From CAVRCA01 sp965218045 (lineage in GTDB: Bacteria > Pseudomonadota > Alphaproteobacteria > Acetobacterales > Acetobacteraceae): a stretch of DNA of 64,000 bases. Below the pieces are notes generated by a model that saw only the letters and a program-made list of their open reading frames with translations, ran no database searches and was not told the DNA's origin. Location of the stretch: contig CBDCJX010000008.1 in assembly GCA_965218045.1 (NCBI GenBank), forward strand, positions 434,001 to 498,000, in the 5' to 3' direction. Of this stretch, positions 17,063 to 25,852 are shown one piece after another; position 1 is the first letter of the stretch; each line of letters opens with the position of its first letter. A program made the translations under genes and the position numbers.

Positions 17063-19161
17063 GCGAGGTGGTGCTGCCGCCGAGTGTCGCCAACAACCCA
17101 AGGCCGGATCGCTGGCTGCGCTTCGAGCCCGACCGCACGGTGCGTCTCGCGGTGGGCAAGGTGGAGCTGGGACAGGGCGTGATCACCGCGCTGCGGCAGA
17201 TCGCCGCCGAGGAACTCGATGTAGCTCTGTCTCGCATCACGGTGCTGGCGGGCGACACTGACGCCGCGCCGGACGAGGGCTCCACCGCCAGCAGCCTGTC
17301 GATCGAGGTATCGGGCGCCTCGGTGCGGCTGGTCTCGGCCGAGGTGCGGGCGCGGATGCTGGACCGGCTGGCACAACGGCTCAACTGCAATCGCGACGAG
17401 CTTTCCGTCGCCGATGGCGCGTTCCTGCTGAGCGACGCGCCGACCGGGCACGATTACTGGAATTTTGCCCATGAGGTCGACCTGTCGCGCGATGCCGAGG
17501 GCACCGCGGCGCGCAAGAAGGTAGCCGCCTATCGCATCGTCGGCACCGACGCACCGCGGGTCGATCTGCCGGCCAAGCTCGCCGGGGCGGCGTTCATCCA
17601 CGACATGGTCCGGCCGGCGATGCAACACGCGCGCGTGTTGCGCCAGCCCGGCCGGGGCGCGCGGCTGTCGGCGCTCGACGAGGCGAGGCTGCGGCGCGCG
17701 GCGAGGGGCGAGTTCCGCATCCTTCGCATCGGCGAGTTCGTCGCCTTCGTGGCCGAGGATGAGACCGTGGTGCAACGCGCCGCCGCCGCCGCACCATTGC
17801 ACGCCACCTGGGAGGGTGCCCGCAGCTTCGCACCGGCGCAGCAGGAGGCCGCCTGGCTGGTCGGGCAGGAGTCGATCGACCAGGCGGTCGGCGAGCCAAC
17901 GATGCCGGCGGCCAGCGTGTCCGCCACCTACACGCGTCCGTATGTCGCCCACGCTTCGCTGGCGCCGTCCTGCGCCTTGGCGGAGTACCGCGACGGGCAT
18001 CTGTCGGTATGGAGCCACACCCAGGGCGTCTATCCGCTGCGTTTGGTGCTGGCCAGCCTGCTCGACATCGATCCCGCGTCGGTGACGGTGCGGCACGCGC
18101 AGGGGGCGGGCTGCTACGGCCATAACGGCGCTGACGACGTGGCACTCGACGCGGCGCTGATCGCCCGCGAGCTGCCCGGGCACTGCATCCGGGTGCAGTG
18201 GCGGCGCGAGGACGAGTTCGCCTTCGAGCCGTTCAGCACGCCGATGCATGTGACGATGCGGGCCGCGGTGGACGACGCCGGGATGCCGACCGCCTTGGAG
18301 GCGGAGATCTGGGCCGGCCCGCATGTCGGCCGGCCGGGCAATGGCGGGGTGATGCTGGCGGCCGAGGCGCTGCCCCGACCCTGCCCACCCTGGCGGCCCA
18401 GCGACCCTCCCGAGGCGGCCGGCGGCGGCGGCACCCGCAACGCCGTGCCGCTCTACGACATTCCGGTCAAGCGGGTGGTGCATCACTTGGTCACCAGCTT
18501 GCCGGTGCGCACCTCGTCGCTGCGCAGCCTCGGCGCCTTGGCCAACGTTTACGCCGTGGAGGGCTTTGTCGACGAGTTGGCCGAGCGCGCCGGGCGCGAC
18601 CCGGTGGAGTTTCGCCTCGCGCTGATGAGCGAGACGCGGGCGCGGCGGGTGATCGAGGCGGCGGCGGACCTGGCCGGCTGGTCGCGCGGGGCGCCGGGCA
18701 GCGGACGCGGGCTGGGGATGGCGTTCGCGCGCTACAAGAACCGAGCCGCCTACGCCGCCGTGGTGGCCGAGGTGGAGGTCGACGAGGAGGTGCGACTGCG
18801 CCGGGTGTGGTGCGCCGCTGATGCCGGGCTGGTGATCAACCCGGATGGCGCGCGAAACCAGCTTGAAGGCGGCATCATCCAGGCGGCGAGCCACACCCTC
18901 AAGGAGCAGGTCACGCTCGGCCCGGAGGGCGTCACCTCGCTCGACTGGGACAGCTACCCGATCCTGCGTTTCAGCGAGGTGCCGGAGATCACCATCAGCT
19001 TGTTCGACGCCTCCGAGCACCCGTCGCTCGGCATGGGCGAATGCAGCTTTGGCCCGACCGCGGCGGCGATCGGCAATGCCGTGGCGCACGCCCTTGGCAC
19101 CCGCCTACGCGACATGCCGCTGACCCGCGAGCGGATCATGGCGGCGATCCTGCCGGCCTGA
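17059..19161 (+). CDS. Molybdenum hydroxylase large subunit (IorB-like)
   Basis: The 700-residue protein is the molybdopterin-binding subunit of a xanthine dehydrogenase-family enzyme of the isoquinoline 1-oxidoreductase beta type. Visible signatures are KVELGQGVITALRQIAAEEL, GAGCYGHNGADDVALDAAL (cofactor region), RTSSLRSLGALANVYAVEGF, and MGECSFGPTAAAIGNAV near the end, where the Glu matches the catalytic GxGE glutamate. It starts at a GTG overlapping the small subunit stop. No separate FAD subunit or cytochrome gene is adjacent, as is usual for IorAB-type enzymes. The substrate, probably an N-heterocycle or aldehyde, cannot be told. Its end overlaps the convergent methyltransferase by 26 nt. 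Confidence 0.88.
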   Translation: MSEVVLPPSVANNPRPDRWLRFEPDRTVRLAVGKVELGQGVITALRQIAAEELDVALSRITVLAGDTDAAPDEGSTASSLSIEVSGASVRLVSAEVRARMLDRLAQRLNCNRDELSVADGAFLLSDAPTGHDYWNFAHEVDLSRDAEGTAARKKVAAYRIVGTDAPRVDLPAKLAGAAFIHDMVRPAMQHARVLRQPGRGARLSALDEARLRRAARGEFRILRIGEFVAFVAEDETVVQRAAAAAPLHATWEGARSFAPAQQEAAWLVGQESIDQAVGEPTMPAASVSATYTRPYVAHASLAPSCALAEYRDGHLSVWSHTQGVYPLRLVLASLLDIDPASVTVRHAQGAGCYGHNGADDVALDAALIARELPGHCIRVQWRREDEFAFEPFSTPMHVTMRAAVDDAGMPTALEAEIWAGPHVGRPGNGGVMLAAEALPRPCPPWRPSDPPEAAGGGGTRNAVPLYDIPVKRVVHHLVTSLPVRTSSLRSLGALANVYAVEGFVDELAERAGRDPVEFRLALMSETRARRVIEAAADLAGWSRGAPGSGRGLGMAFARYKNRAAYAAVVAEVEVDEEVRLRRVWCAADAGLVINPDGARNQLEGGIIQAASHTLKEQVTLGPEGVTSLDWDSYPILRFSEVPEITISLFDASEHPSLGMGECSFGPTAAAIGNAVAHALGTRLRDMPLTRERIMAAILPA

Positions 19162-19891
19162 TCCCGCTCCGGCGACACACCAGCAGCACCTCGTCGAGCG
19201 CGTCCGTGTCCAGCATTCCGTCGTGCCAGCGCAGCTTGCGCTGGCGTCGGAGGGCGAAGGGGAAGAGGACGCGGTTGTACCAACGCATCGCTCGGGCGCG
19301 ATGGCGGGCCAGCCACCACATGCCGAACCGCGTCAAGCGCGAGGAGCGCGGCCGCATGCCAAAGCCGGCGCTGCGCTCGACCGCGAAACCGTGTCGGGCC
19401 AGGGTCGCGACCAGCGCGTGCGGATCGTAGCGGCGACAGTGGCCGACCATCGCGTCGAACCCGCTCCACGCCGCTTGGTGCAACGGCACCGAAAGCAGCA
19501 AGGTCGCACCGTCGCGCGCCACGCGGGCGAGCTCGGCGAAGGCGGCTTCATCGTCCGCCACATGCTCGACGATATCGAACGCGCAGAGCAGGCCGAAGCG
19601 GTGATCGGGATACGGCAGGTGACTTACCGTGCCGCGAACCACCAAGCCGCCCCGCGCGCGTAGCTTGGCCAAGGCCGGTTGGCTGACGTCGAGAAAGCAC
19701 GTCCCCACGATCGGCAGGCGCGGTCGCAGCCCCGGTGCCAGTTCCAGTCGCACGCCCGCCGATGGGACGAGCGCCTGAACCAACGGCCAGGTGGTGAACT
19801 GCTCCGGCCCGACCAGCCTCGCGTCGGTCCATAGCGGATCATAGAACTCCTGGTTGAATTCTTGCTCGCTCTTGGTTACGATCTTCCTCAT
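19136..19891 (-). CDS. Class I SAM-dependent methyltransferase
   Basis: The protein of about 251 residues (ATG at 19891, MRKIVTKSEQEF) has a methyltransferase type 11-like core. A SAM-binding segment VRLELAPGLRPRL replaces the usual GxGxG, then LPYPDHRFGLLCAFDIVEHV and GATLLLSVPLHQ follow. It stands divergently beside the acyl carrier protein gene that opens the aryl-polyene-like cluster; such clusters usually include a methyltransferase that modifies the aryl head group, so that is a possible role. A second in-frame ATG would add 20 unlikely residues at the N-terminus. Confidence 0.72.
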   Translation of the reverse strand: MRKIVTKSEQEFNQEFYDPLWTDARLVGPEQFTTWPLVQALVPSAGVRLELAPGLRPRLPIVGTCFLDVSQPALAKLRARGGLVVRGTVSHLPYPDHRFGLLCAFDIVEHVADDEAAFAELARVARDGATLLLSVPLHQAAWSGFDAMVGHCRRYDPHALVATLARHGFAVERSAGFGMRPRSSRLTRFGMWWLARHRARAMRWYNRVLFPFALRRQRKLRWHDGMLDTDALDEVLLVCRRSGIRPAGSPP

Positions 19892-20013
19892 TGTCGCGCT
19901 GCCAAAACACGCATCTTCGTTCGGACCGGGCGATTGCGGGTGACAGGCCATTCATTATACACGGGCGTCATGTCGAACATCTTTTCGATCCGAGTTTGGC
20001 CGTGACCGCCCCG

Positions 20014-20286
20014 ATGACCGCCAGCGCCGCCGGTAGCCTCGAACCGGAGGTCGCGCAACTCATCGTCGATGCGCTCCACCTCGACATCGGCCCGGAGGAG
20101 ATCGAGCCCGAGGCGCCGCTGTTCGGCGAGGGGCTTGGGCTGGATTCGATCGACGCGCTCGAATTGGCGTTGGCGATCTCGCGCACCTACGGGATCGAGC
20201 TCAAGTCGGACGATGCGCGCAATCACCGGATCTTTGCCTCGCTGCGCGATCTCACCCGCCACATCGAGGACACGCGAACCAAGTAA
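20014..20286 (+). CDS. Acyl carrier protein
   Basis: The 90-residue protein has the phosphopantetheine attachment motif GLGLDSIDALELAL with Ser45 as the attachment site. It also shows the acidic helical pattern of an ACP (EPEVAQLIVDAL, then IEPEAPLFGEGL). It is the first gene of a tightly packed cluster of lipid/polyketide-type genes, and resembles the dedicated ACPs of aryl-polyene clusters. The ATG at 20014 is the most likely start; a GTG at 20002 is also possible. The longer frame to 19891 lacks family-like sequence. Confidence 0.85.
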   Translation: MTASAAGSLEPEVAQLIVDALHLDIGPEEIEPEAPLFGEGLGLDSIDALELALAISRTYGIELKSDDARNHRIFASLRDLTRHIEDTRTK

Positions 20287-20323
20287 GCGCGTCCTCCCAA
20301 AACCACCTGCGGAGGGGCTTGGC

Positions 20324-21703
20324 ATGCGTGGCGACGAGTTGGCCGATCCGCCGTCCGGGATCCAAGTGCCGCTGGTTGATCGCGCCGCGAAAGACATACT
20401 TTTCCGCGCGCCGGGCAGGTGCTTCACCGCTGCCGCCTTCCTGGAGGATGTTCAGAGTCTCGCGGCGAGCCTGCCGGATGCGGGGCATGTCGCCAATCTC
20501 TGCCAGGACCGCTACCGCTTCGCCGTGGCGTTCTGCGCGGCGCTGCTGCGCGGCCAGGTAAGCCTGCTGTCGAGCGATCACTCCGCCGATCGGCTGCACG
20601 TGCTGGCCCGACGTTACCCAGACGCTTACGCCCTCACCGACGAGCGGGATGCGATCTTCCCCATCGCCCTGGCGGGAGGCAACGCTCCGATGGTCTCCCC
20701 GCGTGCGATCCCGTCGAGGCACAACGCAAGCGGCATCCCGGCGACCCGTCTCGCGGCTATTGTGTTCACCTCGGGGAGCACCGGCGAACCGGTCGGGCAT
20801 CCGAAGCGGTGGGGCGCGCTCGCGGCGCGCAGCGGCGACGCCGGGCGGCGCTTCGCGATGCACCGGTCGGAACCCGCCTGCGTTATCGGCATGGTGCCGC
20901 CGCAGCACATGTACGGGTTCGAGACCACAGTGTTGCTACCGCTGCATGCGTCGGCGTCGAGCTGGTGCGGCCCGGCCTTCTTCCCGCAGGACGTACGCAC
21001 GGCATTGGAAGCGGTGCCGGGTCCGCGCGTGCTGGTCACGACCCCGCTGCAAATCCGCGCGCTGTTGCAGGCGGGGATCAAGCTGCCGGCGCTGCATCGC
21101 GTCATCTCCGCCACCGCGCCGCTCTATGCCGAACTCGCGATCGAGGCCGAGGCGCGCTGGGACACCGAGTTGTGGGAGATTTTTGGCGCGACCGAAGTGG
21201 GCTCGATCGCCAGCCGTCGACTCACCCGGGACGACACCTGGACCGCCTACCCGCGGGTGCGACTGGACGATCCGGCCGCGAGTGACGACGCCGTGCTGGT
21301 GACCGGGCCGTTCGCCGACCCCACCCCGCTCAGCGATCTGGTCGATCGGCTGGATGGGATGCGGTTTCGCTTGCTGGGGCGGCGCACCGACGTGGTGAAG
21401 CTGGGCGGCCGACGCACCTCGCTGGCCGGCCTGGACCGCGTGCTGACCAGCATCGCCGGCGTGGTCGATGGCTGCTTCGTCGCCCCTGACGACCTCGATC
21501 GACGGCCGACCGCGCGCCTAGTCGCCTTTGTCGTGGCACCTGGCATGAACCCGGAGGGGGTGATGGCCGGATTGCGCGGCCGGATCGATCCGCTGTTCCT
21601 GCCGCGTCGCATCATCCAGCTCGACGCGTTGCCGCGAAACGCGACGGGCAAGCTTCCAGAGCAAGCCGTCGCCGCATTGCGCGCCCAGGTCGCCGGCGGG
21701 TGA
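20324..21703 (+). CDS. Acyl-AMP ligase / acyl-CoA synthetase-like (ApeH-like)
   Basis: The 459-residue member of the adenylate-forming family would activate an acyl or aryl acid and load it on the neighbouring ACP. The phosphate-binding loop is AAIVFTSGSTGEPVGHPK, the adenine region is LWEIFGATEVGSIASRR, and the hinge is FRLLGRRTDVVKLGGRR. The C-terminal lysine region is LPRNATGKLPEQAV. Length and divergence fit the short ligases of aryl-polyene clusters more than general fatty acyl-CoA ligases. The ATG at 20324 follows a strong GGAGGGG site; the apparent upstream extension overlaps the ACP gene and is not family-like. Confidence 0.82.
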   Translation: MRGDELADPPSGIQVPLVDRAAKDILFRAPGRCFTAAAFLEDVQSLAASLPDAGHVANLCQDRYRFAVAFCAALLRGQVSLLSSDHSADRLHVLARRYPDAYALTDERDAIFPIALAGGNAPMVSPRAIPSRHNASGIPATRLAAIVFTSGSTGEPVGHPKRWGALAARSGDAGRRFAMHRSEPACVIGMVPPQHMYGFETTVLLPLHASASSWCGPAFFPQDVRTALEAVPGPRVLVTTPLQIRALLQAGIKLPALHRVISATAPLYAELAIEAEARWDTELWEIFGATEVGSIASRRLTRDDTWTAYPRVRLDDPAASDDAVLVTGPFADPTPLSDLVDRLDGMRFRLLGRRTDVVKLGGRRTSLAGLDRVLTSIAGVVDGCFVAPDDLDRRPTARLVAFVVAPGMNPEGVMAGLRGRIDPLFLPRRIIQLDALPRNATGKLPEQAVAALRAQVAGG

Positions 21704-21704
21704 G

Positions 21705-22007
21705 ATGCCGATGCCCAACGGAACATTCGCAATCCCATCCAGCCATCCCTCGCTGGCTGGCCATTTTCCGGGGCGGCCGGTGGTTCCGGGTGTGATGCTG
21801 ATCGAGCAAGCCCTGGCGCTTGCGCCTGAACAAGCTGGAAGCGGGTCGGTCCGCCTGGAGCGGATCAAGTTCAGCCAACCCGTGTTGCCTGGCGACCGGG
21901 TGGAGGTGACCTGGCAAGCCGGCCGGGGCGGTGCGGCGGAGTTCGTCTGCCGAGTGGACGGGCGCGAAGCTGTGCGCGGCCGCGTGCTTCGTCCGGCGCA
22001 CCGATGA
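21705..22007 (+). CDS. Hotdog-fold 3-hydroxyacyl-ACP dehydratase (ApeI-like)
   Basis: The 100-residue FabZ-like hotdog domain has the active-site His region SHPSLAGHFPGRPVVPGVML with the following Glu (IEQAL). This family dehydrates 3-hydroxyacyl-ACP, and short versions occur as thioesterase/dehydratase-like members of aryl-polyene clusters. It begins 1 nt after the ligase stop and overlaps the acyltransferase start by 4 nt (ATGA). It is shorter than housekeeping FabZ, which fits the ApeI type. Confidence 0.82.
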   Translation: MPMPNGTFAIPSSHPSLAGHFPGRPVVPGVMLIEQALALAPEQAGSGSVRLERIKFSQPVLPGDRVEVTWQAGRGGAAEFVCRVDGREAVRGRVLRPAHR

Positions 22008-22996
22008 AGGCCAGGTGGGCCAGCGGCCGGGAGCACGGCAGCTCCAGCCTCATCCGGCTTATCATCTGGCTCACCCTGCGGCTGGGTCGCCCGGTCGGCC
22101 AGGCGTTGCTCTACCCGGTCACCGCCTATTTCGTCGCCGCCCTGCCACGGGCGAGGCGGGCGTCGCGCGACTATCTCGCTCGGGTGCTCGGCCGACCAGC
22201 GCGACCGAGCGAGATCTGGCGCCACTTCTTCACCTTCGCTTGCGTGATTCTGGACCGTGTCAGCTTCCTCGCTGGTCGCACCACGCGCTTTCATGTCCGG
22301 GTGAGCGGGTTCGAGACCTTGGTGGGCGCCGTCGAGGCCGGACGCGGTTGCATTCTGCTGGGCTCGCATCTCGGCAGCTTCGAGGTGCTGCGCGTGCTGG
22401 GCCGCCAGTCGCCGGTGCCGGTAAAGACGTTGATGTATCGCGGCGCGACCGGGGCGCTCTCCCACCTGATCGAGGCGCTCGATCCGGAGCTACGGCGGCA
22501 CGTGATCGAGATCGGCTCGCCCGACGCGATGCTGCGGGTCCGCGAGAGCCTGGCGCGCGGCGAGGTGGTGGGCATCCTGGCCGATCGGGCGCCCTCGACC
22601 CGACGCTCGGCGATGGTGGATTTCCTCGGCGCCCCGGCCGCGTTGCCGACCGGGCCGATCGCGCTGGCGGCCAGTCTCGACGTGCCGGTGGTGCTGTTCT
22701 TCGGCCTGCGCATCGGGCCGCGCGACTATCGCATCGTGCTCGAACGCTTCGCCGACCGGATCACCCTGGGGCCGGGCGGGCCGGCGCTGCGCGAGTGGAC
22801 CGCGCGCTACGCCGAGCGGCTGGCAACGCATTGCCACGCCCATCCGTTCAACTGGTTCAACTTCTACGATTTCTGGGAGCAGCAGCGGGATGCGACGGCG
22901 AGTGCTGGGTCTGGTCGTGCTGCTGCTCGCGGGCGGCGCCGCCGCGGCGACACCGCCGGCGCCCGCACCCCAGGCGTCGCATCGGGAGCCGATTGA
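22004..22996 (+). CDS. LpxL/HtrB-type acyltransferase
   Basis: The 330-residue protein is related to the lipid A late acyltransferase family. It has the hydrophobic N-terminus LIIWLTLRLGRPVG, the HxxxxD/E catalytic motif in GSHLGSFEVLRVLG, and GEVVGILADRAPSTRRSAMV downstream. In aryl-polyene-type clusters this enzyme attaches the product to a lipid or glycolipid anchor in the membrane, which is the likely job here. Its last about 107 nt overlap the start of the LolA-like gene in a different frame, an unusually long overlap. The extra C-terminal tail (Arg/Ala-rich, after WEQQRDA) is probably a by-product of this overlap. Confidence 0.85.
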   Translation: MKARWASGREHGSSSLIRLIIWLTLRLGRPVGQALLYPVTAYFVAALPRARRASRDYLARVLGRPARPSEIWRHFFTFACVILDRVSFLAGRTTRFHVRVSGFETLVGAVEAGRGCILLGSHLGSFEVLRVLGRQSPVPVKTLMYRGATGALSHLIEALDPELRRHVIEIGSPDAMLRVRESLARGEVVGILADRAPSTRRSAMVDFLGAPAALPTGPIALAASLDVPVVLFFGLRIGPRDYRIVLERFADRITLGPGGPALREWTARYAERLATHCHAHPFNWFNFYDFWEQQRDATASAGSGRAAARGRRRRGDTAGARTPGVASGAD

Positions 22997-23498
22997 CCAG
23001 GTGATGCAGCGGCTGGCCGGGGTGACCGAGCGGCGCGCCTCGTTCACCGAGGAGAAGACGATCGCCGCGCTGACTGTCCCGGTGCGCAGCGAAGGCTGGC
23101 TGCAATACCGCCGTCCGGGCCATCTGGAGAAGACGACCACCGCGCCGGCGACGGAGAGCCTGATGGTGGACGGCGACACCCTGTCGATCATCGAGGGCAA
23201 CCAGGCACACGTCATCGACCTCGACACCGTGCCGGAATTGCGGGCGCTGGTCGACGCGGTGCGCGGCACGCTCTCCGGCGATCTCGCGGCGCTGCGCCGT
23301 TCGTATGCGGTGACGATGCAAGGCGACGTGGCCGACTGGCGGCTGGTTCTCACGCCGAACAACCCCGCGTTGGCCCGGATGGTGCGCCAGATCGTCATCG
23401 AGGGCGCCCAGGCCGAACTCCGTTCGGTGCGGACCGCGTTGGCCAACGGCGATCAGTCGGTGATGACGATCGGCCCACAAGGCGGGCCATCGGGGTGA
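22890..23498 (+). CDS. LolA-like outer-membrane lipoprotein carrier family protein
   Basis: The 202-residue periplasmic protein has an N-terminal signal sequence (MRRRVLGLVVLLLAGGAAAA) and the LolA-like region RRASFTEEKTIAALTVPVRS then GWLQYRRPGHLEKTTTAPATE. LolA-type proteins in aryl-polyene clusters are thought to move the lipid-linked product across the periplasm. It lies between the acyltransferase and the MMPL exporter and overlaps the latter by 4 nt (GTGA), so the three form an export unit. The ATG at 22890 gives the only good signal peptide. Confidence 0.82.
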   Translation: MRRRVLGLVVLLLAGGAAAATPPAPAPQASHREPIDQVMQRLAGVTERRASFTEEKTIAALTVPVRSEGWLQYRRPGHLEKTTTAPATESLMVDGDTLSIIEGNQAHVIDLDTVPELRALVDAVRGTLSGDLAALRRSYAVTMQGDVADWRLVLTPNNPALARMVRQIVIEGAQAELRSVRTALANGDQSVMTIGPQGGPSG

Positions 23499-25852
23499 GT
23501 GCGTCGCAGCCACAGCGCGAGCGTGGGCGGGTTGGACGGTGGCGCGGGCTGCCCATCCTGGGCACCCTTGCCGTCGCGTTGTTGCTGCTCGTCGGCGTGC
23601 TGAGCCGCATCGAGCTGCGCACCGACATCACCGACCTGCTGCCCAGCGGCCAGACCTCGGCCGAGCGGTTCCTGTTGCGCGAGGTCCGCTCGGGGCCGGC
23701 GACGGGGGTGATCCTGCTGGGCATCGAGGGCGCGCCCGTTGCTGAGCTGGCGCGGATCAGTCGCGCCGTGGCGGACGCGCTGGATCGCTCCGGCGTGTTC
23801 GAGCTGGTCAACAACGGCGCCAAGCTCGGCAGCGGATCGCCCGAGCAGGAATTCCTGTTCCGGCACCGCTACCTGCTGTCACCAGCGACGACGGCGGAGG
23901 CATTCACCGAACCCAGGCTGCGCGCCGACCTGCAACGCCTGCTTGGGATGCTGCAATCCTCCGCCGCCCCGCTGGTCTCGCGGTTCGGGCTGGCCGATCC
24001 GACCGGGGCGTTTTTCGCCCTGGCGCGGGATTGGATCGGGTCGGCCCGGATGCGTTCGGTCAGCGGGGTGTGGTTCGCCTCGGATCGCGATCGGGCGTTG
24101 CTGCTGACCAAGATGCGCGAGAGCGGCTTCGACACGGCGGCGGAGGAGCGGGCGAGCCAGGTGATCGCCGACGCATTCGCGGCGGCCCGCCCAGGTCACG
24201 CGCGGCTGCTGGCGAGCGGTGCGCCGATCTTCTCGCGCGACGTGGCGCGAACGATACGCGGCGATATGGATTTTCTGGCCATCGTGTCGACGGCGCTGAT
24301 TGGCACGATCTTGTTCTGGCGGTTCCGCTCCTTCTGGGTGATCGCCGCGATCGCGATCCCGGTCGTGCTCGGCCTGGCGGCGGCGGCGCTGGTGGTGCAG
24401 CTCGCCTTCGGCTTCGTGCACGGCATCGCGCTGGGTTTCGGCGTGACCATGCTGGGCGTGACCATCGACTATCCGGTGCTGCTGATCGGCCATCGCAAGC
24501 GGCTCGAAGCGGCGCCGGCGACGTTGCGACGCATTGGCCAGGCGTTCACCCTGGCGGTGCTCACCGCCGCCCTTGGCCTGACCGGCATGCTGTTCTCCGG
24601 CTTTCCCGGACTGTCGCAACTCGGACTTTTTTCGGTGGTTGGCCTGCTGGTGGCGGCGGCGGCGACCCGCTGGCTGCTGCCACGCCTGATCGTTGCCGCC
24701 GATCTCGCGCCGGTGCAAGCCGGCGATCCGGCGCGTCTGTTGCGGATCGAGCGCTGGCGTGCCTGGCGCGGCGCGAGCCTCGTGGTGACGGCGGTGGCTG
24801 CGGCCTATCTCGTCGCCGTCGGCGGTCCGGCATGGCAGCGCAATCTGGCGGCGCTCACCCCGGTGCCAAAGGCCGCCCTCGATCTCGACGCGGAGCTGCG
24901 GGCCGAGCTCGGCGCGCCGGATGCCGGACAAATCGGCGTGGTGCGCGGCCCTAGCGCCGAGGCGGTGCTGCGGCAACAGGAAAAGCTGCTGCCGGTGCTG
25001 CACCGGTTGCGGCAAGAAGGGGTGATCAACGGCGCGGAGATCGCCGCGCGCTTCCTGCCGAGCCGCGAGACCCAGCTCGCCCGGCGCGCGGCATTGCCCG
25101 TCGCGGACGAGCTCGCTGCCCGCGTCGCGGCGGCGCAAGCGGGGCTGCCGTTCCGCGCGACGGCGCTGCAACCGTTCATCGACGACGTGGCGGCCGCTCG
25201 GACGATGCCGCCGATCGGCCCGGCGGACATGACGGACAAGGCGATGCAAGCCCGGCTCGACGCGTTATTGTTCCAACGCGGGGAAACCTGGTTCGGCCTG
25301 ATCGCACCGACCGGCGTGCGCGACCCGGCACGGGTGGCCGAGGCGCTGCAACAAGCGGGCGCGTTGTATGTCGATACCGGCGAAGCGATCAGCGGCATCG
25401 TCGCGACCTATACGCGCTCGGCGCTGCGCTGGCTCGGGCTGGGGGCGCTGGTGGCGATCGGCGCGCTGCTGGTCGGCTTGCGCGACCCGCTCCGCGTGGT
25501 GCGCGTGGTCGCCTCGATCGCCGCCTCGGCGCTGGTCACGCTGGCGGTGCTGACCGCGCTGGGCAGCCGCTTGTCGCTGATCAGCATCGTCGCGCTGCAA
25601 TTCGTCTGCGGCGTCGGCCTCGACTACGCGCTGTTCTTCGCTCGCCGACAGCTCGACGAGGAGGAGCGCGCGCGCACCCTGCGCACCCTCGCCACCTGCA
25701 ACGTGATGACCCTCACCACGTTCGGGTTGCTGGCGGTCTGCCGCACGCCGCTGCTGCGCGAGATCGGTCAGACCGTCGTCACCGGCGCACTGAGCGCGTT
25801 GTGCTTCGCTTTCCTGTTCGCCGGCCCGCGCATCGGGCGGGAGGCTGCCTGA
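23495..25852 (+). CDS. MMPL/RND-family exporter
   Basis: The 785-residue inner-membrane transporter has a first transmembrane helix at residues about 20-40, then a large periplasmic loop (LLPSGQTSAERFLLREVRSG). A helix bundle around residues 255-420 includes LAFGFVHGIALGFGVTMLGV followed by TIDYPVLLIGHRKR. A second loop and bundle follow (LISIVALQFVCGVGLDYALF). The GxxxDY-like motif in the second bundle is typical of RND transporters. In aryl-polyene clusters an MMPL protein exports the lipidic product. The start is the GTG at 23495, coupled to the LolA-like gene; the stop overlaps the ketosynthase start by 1 nt. Confidence 0.9.
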   Translation: MSASQPQRERGRVGRWRGLPILGTLAVALLLLVGVLSRIELRTDITDLLPSGQTSAERFLLREVRSGPATGVILLGIEGAPVAELARISRAVADALDRSGVFELVNNGAKLGSGSPEQEFLFRHRYLLSPATTAEAFTEPRLRADLQRLLGMLQSSAAPLVSRFGLADPTGAFFALARDWIGSARMRSVSGVWFASDRDRALLLTKMRESGFDTAAEERASQVIADAFAAARPGHARLLASGAPIFSRDVARTIRGDMDFLAIVSTALIGTILFWRFRSFWVIAAIAIPVVLGLAAAALVVQLAFGFVHGIALGFGVTMLGVTIDYPVLLIGHRKRLEAAPATLRRIGQAFTLAVLTAALGLTGMLFSGFPGLSQLGLFSVVGLLVAAAATRWLLPRLIVAADLAPVQAGDPARLLRIERWRAWRGASLVVTAVAAAYLVAVGGPAWQRNLAALTPVPKAALDLDAELRAELGAPDAGQIGVVRGPSAEAVLRQQEKLLPVLHRLRQEGVINGAEIAARFLPSRETQLARRAALPVADELAARVAAAQAGLPFRATALQPFIDDVAAARTMPPIGPADMTDKAMQARLDALLFQRGETWFGLIAPTGVRDPARVAEALQQAGALYVDTGEAISGIVATYTRSALRWLGLGALVAIGALLVGLRDPLRVVRVVASIAASALVTLAVLTALGSRLSLISIVALQFVCGVGLDYALFFARRQLDEEERARTLRTLATCNVMTLTTFGLLAVCRTPLLREIGQTVVTGALSALCFAFLFAGPRIGREAA

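Noticed and set aside
16993..19089. Long minus-strand open frame of about 698 codons opposite the molybdenum hydroxylase gene
   Set aside because: High GC leaves the antisense frame open; composition is Arg/His/Gly-rich with no motifs, while the plus strand has clear family signatures.
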